NCBI GenBank assembly: GCA_016188005.1 | Contig: JACPIQ010000137.1 | Location: forward strand, 1-34,544 | Origin: Candidatus Rokuibacteriota bacterium | GTDB lineage: Bacteria; Methylomirabilota; Methylomirabilia; Rokubacteriales; CSP1-6 | Length of the DNA stretch: 34,544 nucleotides | Direction: 5' to 3' | In this document: one piece after another, positions 24,753-31,810 of the stretch | Numbering within the stretch: the first letter of the stretch is position 1 | How the letters are laid out: each line of letters starts with the position of its first letter | Translations under genes and position numbers: made by a program | The notes under the pieces: model-generated | What the model saw: the letters and a program-made list of their open reading frames with translations, nothing else | What the model was told of the DNA's origin: nothing | Database searches by the model: none

Positions 24753-25565
24753 ATGCGGATCGACCCCCGGAAATGCGTGGCCTGCGGCAACTGCGTGGCG
24801 GTGTGCCCCATGGGCGCCATCGCCATCGACCCCGTGAGCCATCGGGCCGTCGTGGACGCGGACGAGTGCGTGGAGTGCTACAGCTGCTATCGCGGGATGT
24901 CGCGGGAGCATCTTCCCCCCGCCGTGGTGCGCGCCATCAGGGGCATCGCGCGCCTCGCCCGCTTCCGCTTCGACCCGGAGCCCGACGTCTGCCCCACGGG
25001 CGCCTTCACCGAGACGGAGCTCTCCTGGCCGCGCACGCTCCGCCGGGCCTTCTCGGACCCTGTCGTCCCCCACGAGTCCACGGGCCTCGCCGGCCGCGGC
25101 ACCGAGGAGGTCAAGACCAACGACGTCACCGGCCGCGTGAGGCGCGGCGAGGCGGGCTTCACGGTGGAGTTCGGGCGGCCGGGCATCGGCGCGCGCTTCC
25201 GGGACATCGACCGCGTGACGCGCGCGCTGGCTGCCGCCGGGGCCCGTTTCGAGCAGGCCAATCCGGTCACCTCCCTGATGAGCGACCCCGCCGCCGGGCG
25301 GATCCGGGAGGACATCCTCGGCGAGAAGGTACTCTCGGCCATCGTGGAGCTGAAGACGCCGATGGCCAGCGTGCCGGAGATCCTGCGCGCTCTCCGCGCG
25401 GTCGCCGGCGGGGTGGAGACCGTGATCTGTCTCGGTGTTTCCGCGCGCTGCGACGCCGGCGGCGACACGGAGCTGGCCGAGGTGCTGCGGGCCGAGGGCT
25501 TCGCCTTCTGGCGCGGGAAGACCAATCTCGGCCTCGGGCGCCCGCTCTGGGGGGATGCGGCATGA
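24753..25565 (+). CDS. 4Fe-4S ferredoxin-type protein with unknown C-terminal domain
   Basis: The 270-residue protein begins with a ferredoxin-like domain: C8, C11, C14 and C18 (KCVACGNCVAVCP), then C39, C42 and C45 (ECVECYSC) and a further DVCPTGAF cysteine near residue 86. This can support one or two 4Fe-4S clusters. The remaining ~180 residues (EEVKTNDVTGRVRRGEAGF onward) form an alpha/beta-looking domain I do not recognise. The gene starts 16 nt after iorA and overlaps the next gene by ATGA. It is probably an electron-transfer subunit of the oxidoreductase complex. The role of the C-terminal domain is unknown. Confidence 0.8.
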   Translation: MRIDPRKCVACGNCVAVCPMGAIAIDPVSHRAVVDADECVECYSCYRGMSREHLPPAVVRAIRGIARLARFRFDPEPDVCPTGAFTETELSWPRTLRRAFSDPVVPHESTGLAGRGTEEVKTNDVTGRVRRGEAGFTVEFGRPGIGARFRDIDRVTRALAAAGARFEQANPVTSLMSDPAAGRIREDILGEKVLSAIVELKTPMASVPEILRALRAVAGGVETVICLGVSARCDAGGDTELAEVLRAEGFAFWRGKTNLGLGRPLWGDAA

Positions 25566-26236
25566 CCAACACGCTCCACCGCTACGGCAGCCCCGAGAGC
25601 CTCCGCGACGACTACGTCGTCTTCGCGATGTCGACCAGGGCCAATGCCGAGGGCTGCGTGCCCAGGCTCCGGGCCTTCCTCGAGATCGCGCAGAAGCACG
25701 GGCCCGTGAACCTCGGCACCGGGAAGCAGGGGGGCTTCCACCGGCCGTCGCCCCACCTCACGCCCCTGGTCCACTGGCGGCGGGACGGCGGGCTCACCGC
25801 CGCCGAGGTCATCGCGGGCGTGGACGCCCCGACCGTGGTCTGCGCCGTCTTCGAGGAGCTGGACCGCGTGCGCGCGTTCCTCGCCGAGCTACGCGAAAGG
25901 GACCTGGGCCTCTCCGTCAACGTCAGCGGGCTCACCGACGAGGCGCGGCGCGCCGCGGCGGCCGCCGGCCTGGTGCGCCACAGCGTGGAGTTCTCGCTGG
26001 GATTCTGCCTCGGGCAGACCGACCGGATGCCCGACCGCCGGACGCTCGAGCTGGCGACCATGTGCGGGCACGGCATGATCTCCTTCGGCCTCGTGGACAA
26101 GCTCGTTCTCCTCGTCAAGGAGGGGCGCCGGACGCCGGCGGAGGCCAGCCGCTGCCTGGCGCGCTTCTGCTCCTGCGGGGTGTTCAACCTGGCGCGGGCC
26201 GAGCGGCTCCTCGAGGCTGCGCGCGCGGGACGATGA
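25562..26236 (+). CDS. Conserved-looking protein of unknown function in the oxidoreductase operon
   Basis: I do not recognise this 224-residue protein. It appears soluble, with alternating helices and strands and no signal peptide. Cysteines concentrate near the C-terminus: GFCLGQ, TMCGHGMISFGLVDKL, and RCLARFCSCGVFN, which could bind a metal or cluster. Both ends are coupled by ATGA overlaps to the ferredoxin-like gene before it and the iorB-like gene after it. Such tight packing between the two oxidoreductase subunits makes it a likely component or maturation factor of that enzyme, but no direct evidence for a function is visible. Confidence 0.7.
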   Translation: MTNTLHRYGSPESLRDDYVVFAMSTRANAEGCVPRLRAFLEIAQKHGPVNLGTGKQGGFHRPSPHLTPLVHWRRDGGLTAAEVIAGVDAPTVVCAVFEELDRVRAFLAELRERDLGLSVNVSGLTDEARRAAAAAGLVRHSVEFSLGFCLGQTDRMPDRRTLELATMCGHGMISFGLVDKLVLLVKEGRRTPAEASRCLARFCSCGVFNLARAERLLEAARAGR

Positions 26237-26856
26237 GCGCGCTCCGGTCGATCAACGTCGTCATCGCCGGCGTCGGGGGCCAGGGCAATGTCGTGGCCTC
26301 GGAGCTCCTGGCCTCGGCGCTGTCGGGCCACGGCTATCGCGTCAGCGTCGGCGAGACCTTCGGGGCCTCGCAGCGGGGCGGCTCGGTGATGAGCCACGTG
26401 CGCGCGGCCCGGGACGCCACGCCGGGGCCGCTGGTCCCGAAGGGGCTGGTGGACGTCATCGTCGCCTTCGAGCCGCTCGAGGCGCTCCGGATCCTCGCCG
26501 ACTACGGCCGGGAGACGACGCGCGTGCTGGTCAACCCGCGTCCCGTCTACCCGCTGGCGGTCCAGGTCGGCGAGGCGAGGTACCCGGAGCCGGCCGAGCT
26601 CCTCGCCGCCCTCCGCCGGCTCGCCGCGGAGGTGCTCGTCGTCGAGAGCACCGAGCTGGCCCGCCAGGCGGGAGACATGCGGGCCCAGAACCTGGCCCTC
26701 CTCGGGGCGCTGGCCGGCTCGGGCTGGCTCCCGGTGGAGGCCGAGACCCTCGAGGCGCTCCTCGCCGAGCGCTTCCTCGACGAGGTCCTCCGCCTCAACC
26801 GTGCCGCCTTCCGCCTGGGCCTCGAAGCCGCGCGCGCCCTCGTCGCCCCCCGCTGA
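26233..26856 (+). CDS. iorB: 2-oxoacid:ferredoxin oxidoreductase beta subunit, IorB-like
   Basis: The 207-residue protein is the gamma/beta catalytic partner of IorA-type enzymes. It has NVVIAGVGGQGNVVASELLA at the N-terminus (the GxGGQG nucleotide/CoA-binding loop), GETFGASQRGGSVMSHVR at about 43-60, and a long C-terminal helix bundle (LLAERFLDEVLRLNRAAF). The ATG overlaps the stop of the unknown gene. It completes the split enzyme begun at 22817. Together with the fused enzyme at 16044, the window encodes two separate IOR-type systems. Confidence 0.92.
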   Translation: MSALRSINVVIAGVGGQGNVVASELLASALSGHGYRVSVGETFGASQRGGSVMSHVRAARDATPGPLVPKGLVDVIVAFEPLEALRILADYGRETTRVLVNPRPVYPLAVQVGEARYPEPAELLAALRRLAAEVLVVESTELARQAGDMRAQNLALLGALAGSGWLPVEAETLEALLAERFLDEVLRLNRAAFRLGLEAARALVAPR

Positions 26857-27084
26857 GCGGGAAGCGGTCCCGGCGCGATTGCGATCGGGCGATCGGCTGC
26901 GGGATGCCCTCGACCCGCGCGTGGGGTGACGGCCCGTCCCCCGGCGCCCCGCTCGGCTCCGTCGTCGGGAGCGCCAGGTACGACCGAGACCGTCGCTTGA
27001 CCACGATCCCAACGGGGGCGCACCATGACTCGGGGCCCGCGGGCGAAGGCCCGGACGGCCCGACACGGCATCAGGAGAGAGATC

Positions 27085-28221
27085 ATGGTCGAGCTCACGG
27101 CAGAACAGGAGGCGATCCGGCAGACCGTGAACAGGATCTGCCGCGAGCACCTCGCTCCCAGGGCCGCGGACATGGACAGGACCGGCGAGTTCCCCTGGGA
27201 CATCCTCGCGGAGTTCGCGAACGCGGGCCTCACCAGCATGTTCTTCCCGGTGGAGTACGGAGGGCTGGGCAAGGACCTCGTCACCAGCACGATGGTGGTC
27301 GAGGAGATCTCGAAGTTCAACACGGCCACCGCCCACACCTTCACCGGCATCGCGAGCAGCCGGCTCCCCCTCCTGATCGCGGGGAGCGAGGAGCAGAAGC
27401 GACGCTACATGCCCAGGCTCATCCGCGAGACGGGGATCACCTGCCTGTCCATCACCGAGCCGAATGCGGGCTCCGACGTGGCAGGGATGGAGACGCGCGC
27501 GGAGCGGGACGGCGACAGCTACGTCCTGAACGGGCGCAAATGCTTCGCGACGAACGGCTCGGTGGCGGCGCTGTACTTCATCTTCGCGGTGACCCAGCCG
27601 GGGGCCGGGGCGCGCGGGATCTCCTGCTTCCTCGTGGAACGCGGAACGCCGGGCCTGACGTCCGGCCGGATCGAGGACAAGGTGGGGCTCAGGGCCTCGA
27701 ACGTCTCCGAGCTGATCCTCGAGGACGTGCGCGTTCCCGCGGCGAACCGGATCGGCGCCGAGGGGGAAGGGTTCCGGATCTGCATGCTCGCCCTCGACAA
27801 GGCCCGGCTCGACGCCGCGGCCCTGGGCGTGGGGCTCGCCCAGGGCGCCCTCGACTACGCGGTCCGGTACGCCAAGTCTCGCGTGCAGTTCAACCAGCCG
27901 GTGGCCGACTTCCAGGGGATGCAGTTCCTCTTCGCCGATATGGCCACGAGCCTGGCAGCCGCCCGCGCGCTCACGTACCAGGCCGCGCGGCGGATGGAGC
28001 ACGGGGACCCCGCCACCAGTCACTTCTGCGCCATGGCAAAGCTCTTCGCCTCGGACATGGCCATGAAGGTCACCGTGGACGCCGTCCAGGCGCTGGGCGG
28101 ATACGGCGTGGTGAGAGATCATCCCGTGGAGCGGATGATGCGGGACGCGAAGATCCTCCAGATCTTCGACGGCACGAACCAGATCCAGCGGGTGATCATC
28201 GCGCGGGGCCTCCTCCGGTGA
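27085..28221 (+). CDS. Acyl-CoA dehydrogenase
   Basis: This flavoenzyme oxidises an acyl-CoA to the trans-2-enoyl-CoA. All family regions are present over 378 residues: ELTAEQEAIRQTVNRIC, PVEYGGLGKDL, CLSITEPNAGSDVAGM, LNGRKCFATNG, RVQFNQPVADFQGMQF and QALGGYGVVRDHPVERMMRDA. The position that carries the catalytic glutamate in medium- and short-chain enzymes (Y/F-E-GT) is aspartate here (D362 in IFDGTNQIQ). AGGAGAGA at 27073-27080 supports the ATG. The gene is 229 nt downstream of iorB and may act on the acyl-CoA product of that enzyme; this is inference. Confidence 0.93.
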   Translation: MVELTAEQEAIRQTVNRICREHLAPRAADMDRTGEFPWDILAEFANAGLTSMFFPVEYGGLGKDLVTSTMVVEEISKFNTATAHTFTGIASSRLPLLIAGSEEQKRRYMPRLIRETGITCLSITEPNAGSDVAGMETRAERDGDSYVLNGRKCFATNGSVAALYFIFAVTQPGAGARGISCFLVERGTPGLTSGRIEDKVGLRASNVSELILEDVRVPAANRIGAEGEGFRICMLALDKARLDAAALGVGLAQGALDYAVRYAKSRVQFNQPVADFQGMQFLFADMATSLAAARALTYQAARRMEHGDPATSHFCAMAKLFASDMAMKVTVDAVQALGGYGVVRDHPVERMMRDAKILQIFDGTNQIQRVIIARGLLR

Positions 28222-28273
28222 GGCGGCAGGGCTGGTGTTCAACTTCGCGAAGCACCGGCGCTGGAGCGCCAGC

Positions 28274-28768
28274 TCACTTTGCCTGCGACGTGTAGAATTG
28301 CACGAGCCCCAGGATGTCCTGCCAGACCAGCCGGCCGATCGGGCCCGAGCTGTATTGCGCCACCACGATGGTCTTGTCCGGCTTCACGACGAAGCCCGTG
28401 GACTGGAGAATCCCACGCCGCTCCTCGTAGAAGGCGCCCAGGGCGGCCGCGGTGTCCCGGACGGGCAGCCCGTAGCCGACGGGGAACGTGAGCGAGTGCT
28501 CGGCGACCGTCTCCTTGGCCTTCTCCAGGGGATCCGTGGAGGCGGCGACCACCGTGATCCCCGCCTCCTGGAGCTTGGCCTGGGCCCGCTCGAAAGCAGC
28601 CAACTGCTGCTTGCAGTACGGTCACCAGTGGGCGCGGTAGAGCAAGAGCACGCCCCAGCCCTCGCCGAAGCGGTCGGGTACCGTGATGCGCCCGTGCGCC
28701 ACCGTCTCCATCGCCACCGTGGGGAGTCTCTCGCCGCTGTCCAGGAGCCTCGTGTCTGCTCTCGTCAT
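28274..28768 (-). CDS. Peroxiredoxin-like selenoprotein (UxxC), UGA read as selenocysteine
   Basis: Translation from the ATG at 28768 gives 164 residues if the UGA at 28624-28622 (codon 49) is selenocysteine. AAGGAG at 28775-28780 supports the start. The product is a thioredoxin-fold AhpC/TSA-like protein: LLLYRAHW-U-PYCKQQLAAF sits where relatives have a W-C-P-Y-C active site, then ITVVAASTDP, and GFVVKPDKTIVVAQYSSGP. Sequence on both sides of the UGA is one continuous domain with no frameshift, and the residue replaced is the catalytic cysteine. A hairpin follows the UGA (see SECIS). Read as a stop, the gene would lose its domain. The predicted role is a thiol/selenol peroxidase. It is the last gene of the tetR operon. 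Confidence 0.85.
28594..28612 (-). promoter_or_regulatory. Candidate bacterial SECIS hairpin, peroxiredoxin-like gene
   Basis: On the minus strand AAGCAGC (28612-28606) pairs perfectly with GCTGCTT (28600-28594) around the loop AGTTG. The loop begins 16 nt after the UGA and its second base is G. Both fit the usual description of bacterial SECIS elements, which lie just 3' of the UGA within the coding region and bind SelB. Confidence 0.7.
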
Positions 28769-28853
28769 TGTCCGCTCCTTCCTTCCCGGGTCACTGCCCG
28801 GGCCAACTGCCTGCGCATCAGCGAGCGCTTGCGGGCGGCTCTGCGCGCCCGCG

Positions 28854-29654
28854 CTACCCGGTCGACCGCGGATCGAAGTCCGGCTGGAGCTGGAGGGTAT
28901 CAGCGATCTTGGTCACCGTATTGAAGAGCTGAACGACCTCGATGGCTTCGGTCAGCGCGCGGTCAGACAGCCCAAGCCGACGCGCTTCACGAAGGTGAAA
29001 GTCGACACCATAGTCCGACTTGCCGGTCATCGAGGCCGCCAGCGCGAGGACCTCCTTCATGCGACGGTCGAGGGCCCGGTCCGCGAAGGCCTCCCGCGTC
29101 GCGGCCCAGTACCCCTGGAGGAATCCGACGTCGCGCCCCATCCACCGGAACACCGCCGGGGGTCGATCCACGGCATAGAAGCCGACGATGTCATCGAACA
29201 CCATCTTGAGCTCGGGAGAGGCGTCGGCTGGATCGGGGAGCGGGAGAACTGGCTGCCGTGCCGACGGAGAGAACTCCAGCGGGAGGCGGAGGCCATCGGC
29301 GACCGCGTTGAGCGCGTGGGTCACGCCGGCCACGTAGGCCACCTCGTACCAGATCCGATCGTCGGCCAGCCCTTGCAGCTTCCCGGCTGCGCTGTGTGCG
29401 ACCAGTCAATACTCGCACACGTTGATGGCGCTCACCATGCTGGCGATGAGCTCCTTCTGGGCGCGCGTCAGAGCGCCATCGGCCATCGCGCGTCGGGAGG
29501 CGCGCCCGTAGGGCCGACCGAACTCGGGAACGGTCAGCAGCACACGGCTCATCTTGGGGACGAAGTCGATCTTGAACCACGCCTTCGTACCCTCGAAGAC
29601 TTTCTGATCCTCCGCTGCCAGGTCGTGCGCTTCGGGGACTCGGACGATCTCCAT
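28854..29654 (-). CDS. AhpD-like selenoprotein (CEYU-x3-H), tandem AhpD domains
   Basis: Reading UGA at 29408-29406 (codon 83) as selenocysteine gives 266 residues from the ATG at 29654 (AAGGAG at 29661-29666). The N-terminal half carries the AhpD/carboxymuconolactone-decarboxylase active site with exact spacing: E68, C80, U83 and H87, matching Glu118, Cys130, Cys133 and His137 of mycobacterial AhpD. The C-terminal half repeats it 133 residues later (E201, S213, G216, H220), with both redox positions lost. The frame runs unbroken on each side of the UGA. AhpD-type proteins are disulfide reductases that regenerate peroxiredoxins, and a peroxiredoxin-like gene follows 85 nt downstream. The gene lies 17 nt after the dehalogenase gene. 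Confidence 0.85.
29375..29390 (-). promoter_or_regulatory. Candidate bacterial SECIS hairpin, AhpD-like gene
   Basis: GCAGC (29390-29386) pairs with GCTGC (29379-29375) around the loop CGGGAA on the minus strand. The loop starts 20 nt after the UGA and has G at its second position. Flanking CAGC and GCTG (29394-29391 and 29370-29367) could lengthen the stem across a bulge. Confidence 0.6.
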
Positions 29655-29671
29655 GACATGCTCCTTGAAGG

Positions 29672-30328
29672 CTAGTCCTCGAGTTGGTCGAGGCTGCTGA
29701 CGACGGCATCGGCGGCCACACCGAGTTCTTCCGCTGGTGCGCTCAGCCGATTACACCAGGCCACTCGGTAGCCGAACGCTTTCGCACCGACGACGTCCCA
29801 GGCGTTGGAAGACACGAACAAGAGCGCGCTCGCCGGAATGCTCAACGTCTCAGGCCCGAGCGCGTAGACTCGCGGCGACGGCTTGTAGGTCTTAACCTGG
29901 TCGACCGAGATGATGTGCTCCAGGCAATGGCCGAGCCCGCTCGACGCGACGGCCGCCGCGAGCATCCTCGGCGACCCGTTGGAGAGGATCGCGCGCGGCC
30001 GGCCCTCGAGACGCTCCAGTGCGGCCTTGACTTCGGGGAAGCACGCCAGGCTCAGATACGCCTCGATGAGCCGGCAGATCTGCGCTTCGCTCGTGGTGAG
30101 GCGAAGGCGGCGGATCGCGTACCGGAGGGCGGACTCGGTGACGGCCCAGAAGTCCTCGTAGCGGCCCATGAGCGCCCGGAGCCAGGTGTATTCGAGTTGC
30201 TTCTGGCGCCAGGTTGCCGACAGAGCCACCGGGTCGTCCGTCACCTCTCGTGCCGCATCGACCACCGAATGGACGTCGAACAGGGTCCCGTAGGCGTCGA
30301 ACACGTACCCCCGGACGCGCGTTCCCAT
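29672..30328 (-). CDS. L-2-haloacid dehalogenase, type II
   Basis: This 218-residue HAD-superfamily hydrolase displaces halide from short 2-haloacids through an aspartyl ester. It keeps the full catalytic set known from L-2-haloacid dehalogenases: nucleophile D11 with T15 (FDAYGTLFD), R41 (TWRQKQLEYTW), S116-N117 (LSNGSP), K149 (YKPSP), Y155, and S173, N175 and D178 (FVSSNAWDVVGAK). The cap segment LEYTWLRALMGRYEDFW is typical. It sits between the TetR gene (44-nt gap) and the AhpD-like selenoprotein gene (17-nt gap), on the same strand, so it probably belongs to their operon. The natural substrate is not shown by the sequence. Confidence 0.93.
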   Translation of the reverse strand: MGTRVRGYVFDAYGTLFDVHSVVDAAREVTDDPVALSATWRQKQLEYTWLRALMGRYEDFWAVTESALRYAIRRLRLTTSEAQICRLIEAYLSLACFPEVKAALERLEGRPRAILSNGSPRMLAAAVASSGLGHCLEHIISVDQVKTYKPSPRVYALGPETLSIPASALLFVSSNAWDVVGAKAFGYRVAWCNRLSAPAEELGVAADAVVSSLDQLED

Positions 30329-30372
30329 GAGACCGCCCTCGCTCCGAATCGTTGGTAGGTGTGACGACTGTG

Positions 30373-30963
30373 TTACGTGACGAGTTGGATCGCCTTCCGC
30401 CCGAGGCGCGTGATCAGCGCAGGATCGTTCTCGGCCGTTGCCACGAGTAAGATGCCTTCCATGTACGCCACGAGCGCCTGGGCGTTCATGGCCGGATCGA
30501 TGCCGGGAAGATCGCCGGCCGCGATTGCCTCTCTGAGCGCTCCCTCGAAGTAGGATGCGATCGCTTGAAAGATCTGGCGCAGCTTCCGGCGGATCCGTTC
30601 ATCCTGGCTGCTCATCTCTCCGGACAGGTTCCCGAACGGGCAACCCCGGACCTGCCCGGTCCGTTTTTTCGTCGCCGCCTGCACCTTGGCGAGCAGATCG
30701 AAGAACCGCCCGAGTCGCTGGATCGGAGGCAGATCGTCTCGGAAGGCTGGTTCCAGCACCAGTTCCGTGGTCTTCCGCCAGTGCCAGTCCAGCGCGGCGA
30801 GCGTGAGCGCATGTTTGGAGCGAAAGAAGTGGTAGAAGCTTCCTTTCTTGACCCCTGCTCGTTGGCACAGTGCCTCGACGCCCACGCTCGCGTAGCCCCG
30901 GGCATGCAGCAGGTCGGCGGCAGTCGCCACCAGCCTTTCGTTGGCGTCGCTCGTCCGTCCCAT
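30373..30963 (-). CDS. TetR/AcrR family transcriptional regulator
   Basis: The 196-residue regulator has an N-terminal TetR helix-turn-helix (about residues 8-52: LLHARGYASVGVEALCQRAG, then VKKGSFYHFFRSKHAL). Its ligand domain includes RGCPFGNLSGEMSS, typical of the AcrR/YcdC-like branch. The ATG at 30963 begins only about 9 nt after the expected transcription start, with no ribosome site, so the mRNA would be nearly leaderless. The gene heads a four-gene minus-strand operon (dehalogenase, AhpD-like and peroxiredoxin-like selenoproteins). A palindrome at the start site suggests autorepression, relieved by an unknown ligand. Confidence 0.92.
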   Translation of the reverse strand: MGRTSDANERLVATAADLLHARGYASVGVEALCQRAGVKKGSFYHFFRSKHALTLAALDWHWRKTTELVLEPAFRDDLPPIQRLGRFFDLLAKVQAATKKRTGQVRGCPFGNLSGEMSSQDERIRRKLRQIFQAIASYFEGALREAIAAGDLPGIDPAMNAQALVAYMEGILLVATAENDPALITRLGRKAIQLVT

Positions 30964-30968
30964 ATAGA

Positions 30969-30978
30969 TGACCAGTCA
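30969..30978. promoter_or_regulatory. Candidate TetR operator at the transcription start
   Basis: TGACCAGTCA (30969-30978) is a TGAC/GTCA dyad around a CA centre. It directly follows the -10 box and covers the expected start site, where a bound repressor would block transcription. TGACTGGTCA-like palindromes are common TetR-family operators; binding here is inferred. Confidence 0.55.
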
Positions 30979-31006
30979 AGTATAGTCGGCCTCACCGGAT
31001 TGTCAA
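30979..31006 (-). promoter_or_regulatory. Sigma-70-type promoter of the tetR operon
   Basis: On the minus strand TTGACA (31006-31001) and TATACT (30984-30979) are separated by 16 nt. The -35 is a perfect consensus match and the -10 has five of six bases. This is the clearest promoter in the window. Transcription would start near 30972. Confidence 0.75.
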
Positions 31007-31037
31007 CTCCTTCTATGCGCGCAGCTACAGTAAGACC

Positions 31038-31748
31038 ATGCCGGTCAGCATCATCATTCCCACGCTGAACGAAGAGGCGGAGCTCCCGGGCTTGCTCGGC
31101 TCGCTCGGGATGCTGAGCGGTCGGCCCGAGATCCTCTTCGTCGATGGCGGCAGCCGAGACGGGGGGCCCGCTCTCGTGCGCCAGGCAGGCTACTCCGCCG
31201 TCGACAGCCCCCCTGGTCGGGCCCTGCAGATGAACCTCGGGGCACACGTGACCCGGGGTGAGGTGCTGGTGTTTCTGCACGCCGATAGCCGCTTGCCAGC
31301 CGATAGCCTGCGCGCGATCGAAGCGGCCATGGGCGATCCCGCCGTCGTGGGCGGCCGCCTCGACCTCGTCTACGAGAGAGCGGAATGGCCGTACCCCTGG
31401 ATCGCTCGGCTCGGCAACCTCCGCTCGCGGCTCACCAGGATCTTCACGGGAGATCAGACGATCTTCGTCCGGCGCGCGGCGTTCGACGCCGTGGGAGGGT
31501 ATCCGGAGATTCCGCTCATGGAGGACATCGAGCTCTCTCGCCGGCTGAAGCGTCTCGGGCGGGTCGGCTGCCTGCGGGCGCCCGTCGTCGGCTCGACGCG
31601 GAAGTGGCGGCGCGAGGGGGTGTGGCGAACGATCGGCCTCATGTGGCTGCTCCGGTGCCTGTACGCGCTGGGCGTGTCGCCGGCGTCTCTTCACCGGCTC
31701 TACTACGGCCTCGATCCCGCGAAGCGGCCCCCGTCGACGCCGCCATGA
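31038..31748 (+). CDS. Family-2 glycosyltransferase, TIGR04283 type
   Basis: The 236-residue protein has a GT-A fold core: SIIIPTLNEEAELPGLL at the N-terminus, VDGGSRDGG at about 35-43, FLHADSRLP (metal-binding region) at about 76-84, the acceptor loop FTGDQTIFVRR and MEDIELSRRLKR. The overall pattern matches the TIGR04283 family, named 'rSAM/selenodomain-associated transferase 2' because it co-occurs with radical SAM/selenodomain proteins linked to arsenosugar synthesis. The gene diverges from tetR with 74 nt between starts and has a weak ribosome site. The substrate is inferred from the family name only. Confidence 0.85.
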   Translation: MPVSIIIPTLNEEAELPGLLGSLGMLSGRPEILFVDGGSRDGGPALVRQAGYSAVDSPPGRALQMNLGAHVTRGEVLVFLHADSRLPADSLRAIEAAMGDPAVVGGRLDLVYERAEWPYPWIARLGNLRSRLTRIFTGDQTIFVRRAAFDAVGGYPEIPLMEDIELSRRLKRLGRVGCLRAPVVGSTRKWRREGVWRTIGLMWLLRCLYALGVSPASLHRLYYGLDPAKRPPSTPP

Positions 31749-31810
31749 CCCCCGGCAGCGACCCGGACGCACCCGGCATCCATCGCCCGGGGGGGCCGCC
31801 CCGGCCCTCA

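Noticed and set aside
22364-28242. Long minus-strand open frames opposite the IOR operon and acyl-CoA dehydrogenase
   Set aside because: Antisense shadows of recognised plus-strand genes, with composition typical of GC-rich complement frames.
28274-28603. A separate 109-residue peroxiredoxin fragment starting at TTG 28603
   Set aside because: It would lack the first strands and active site. The upstream frame with a ribosome site and continuous homology through UGA explains the gene better.
29406-29654. Interpretation of the AhpD-like gene as a nonsense-inactivated pseudogene
   Set aside because: The UGA falls exactly on a redox-active cysteine position, is followed by a SECIS-like hairpin, and the next gene shows the same pattern; random decay would not do this twice.
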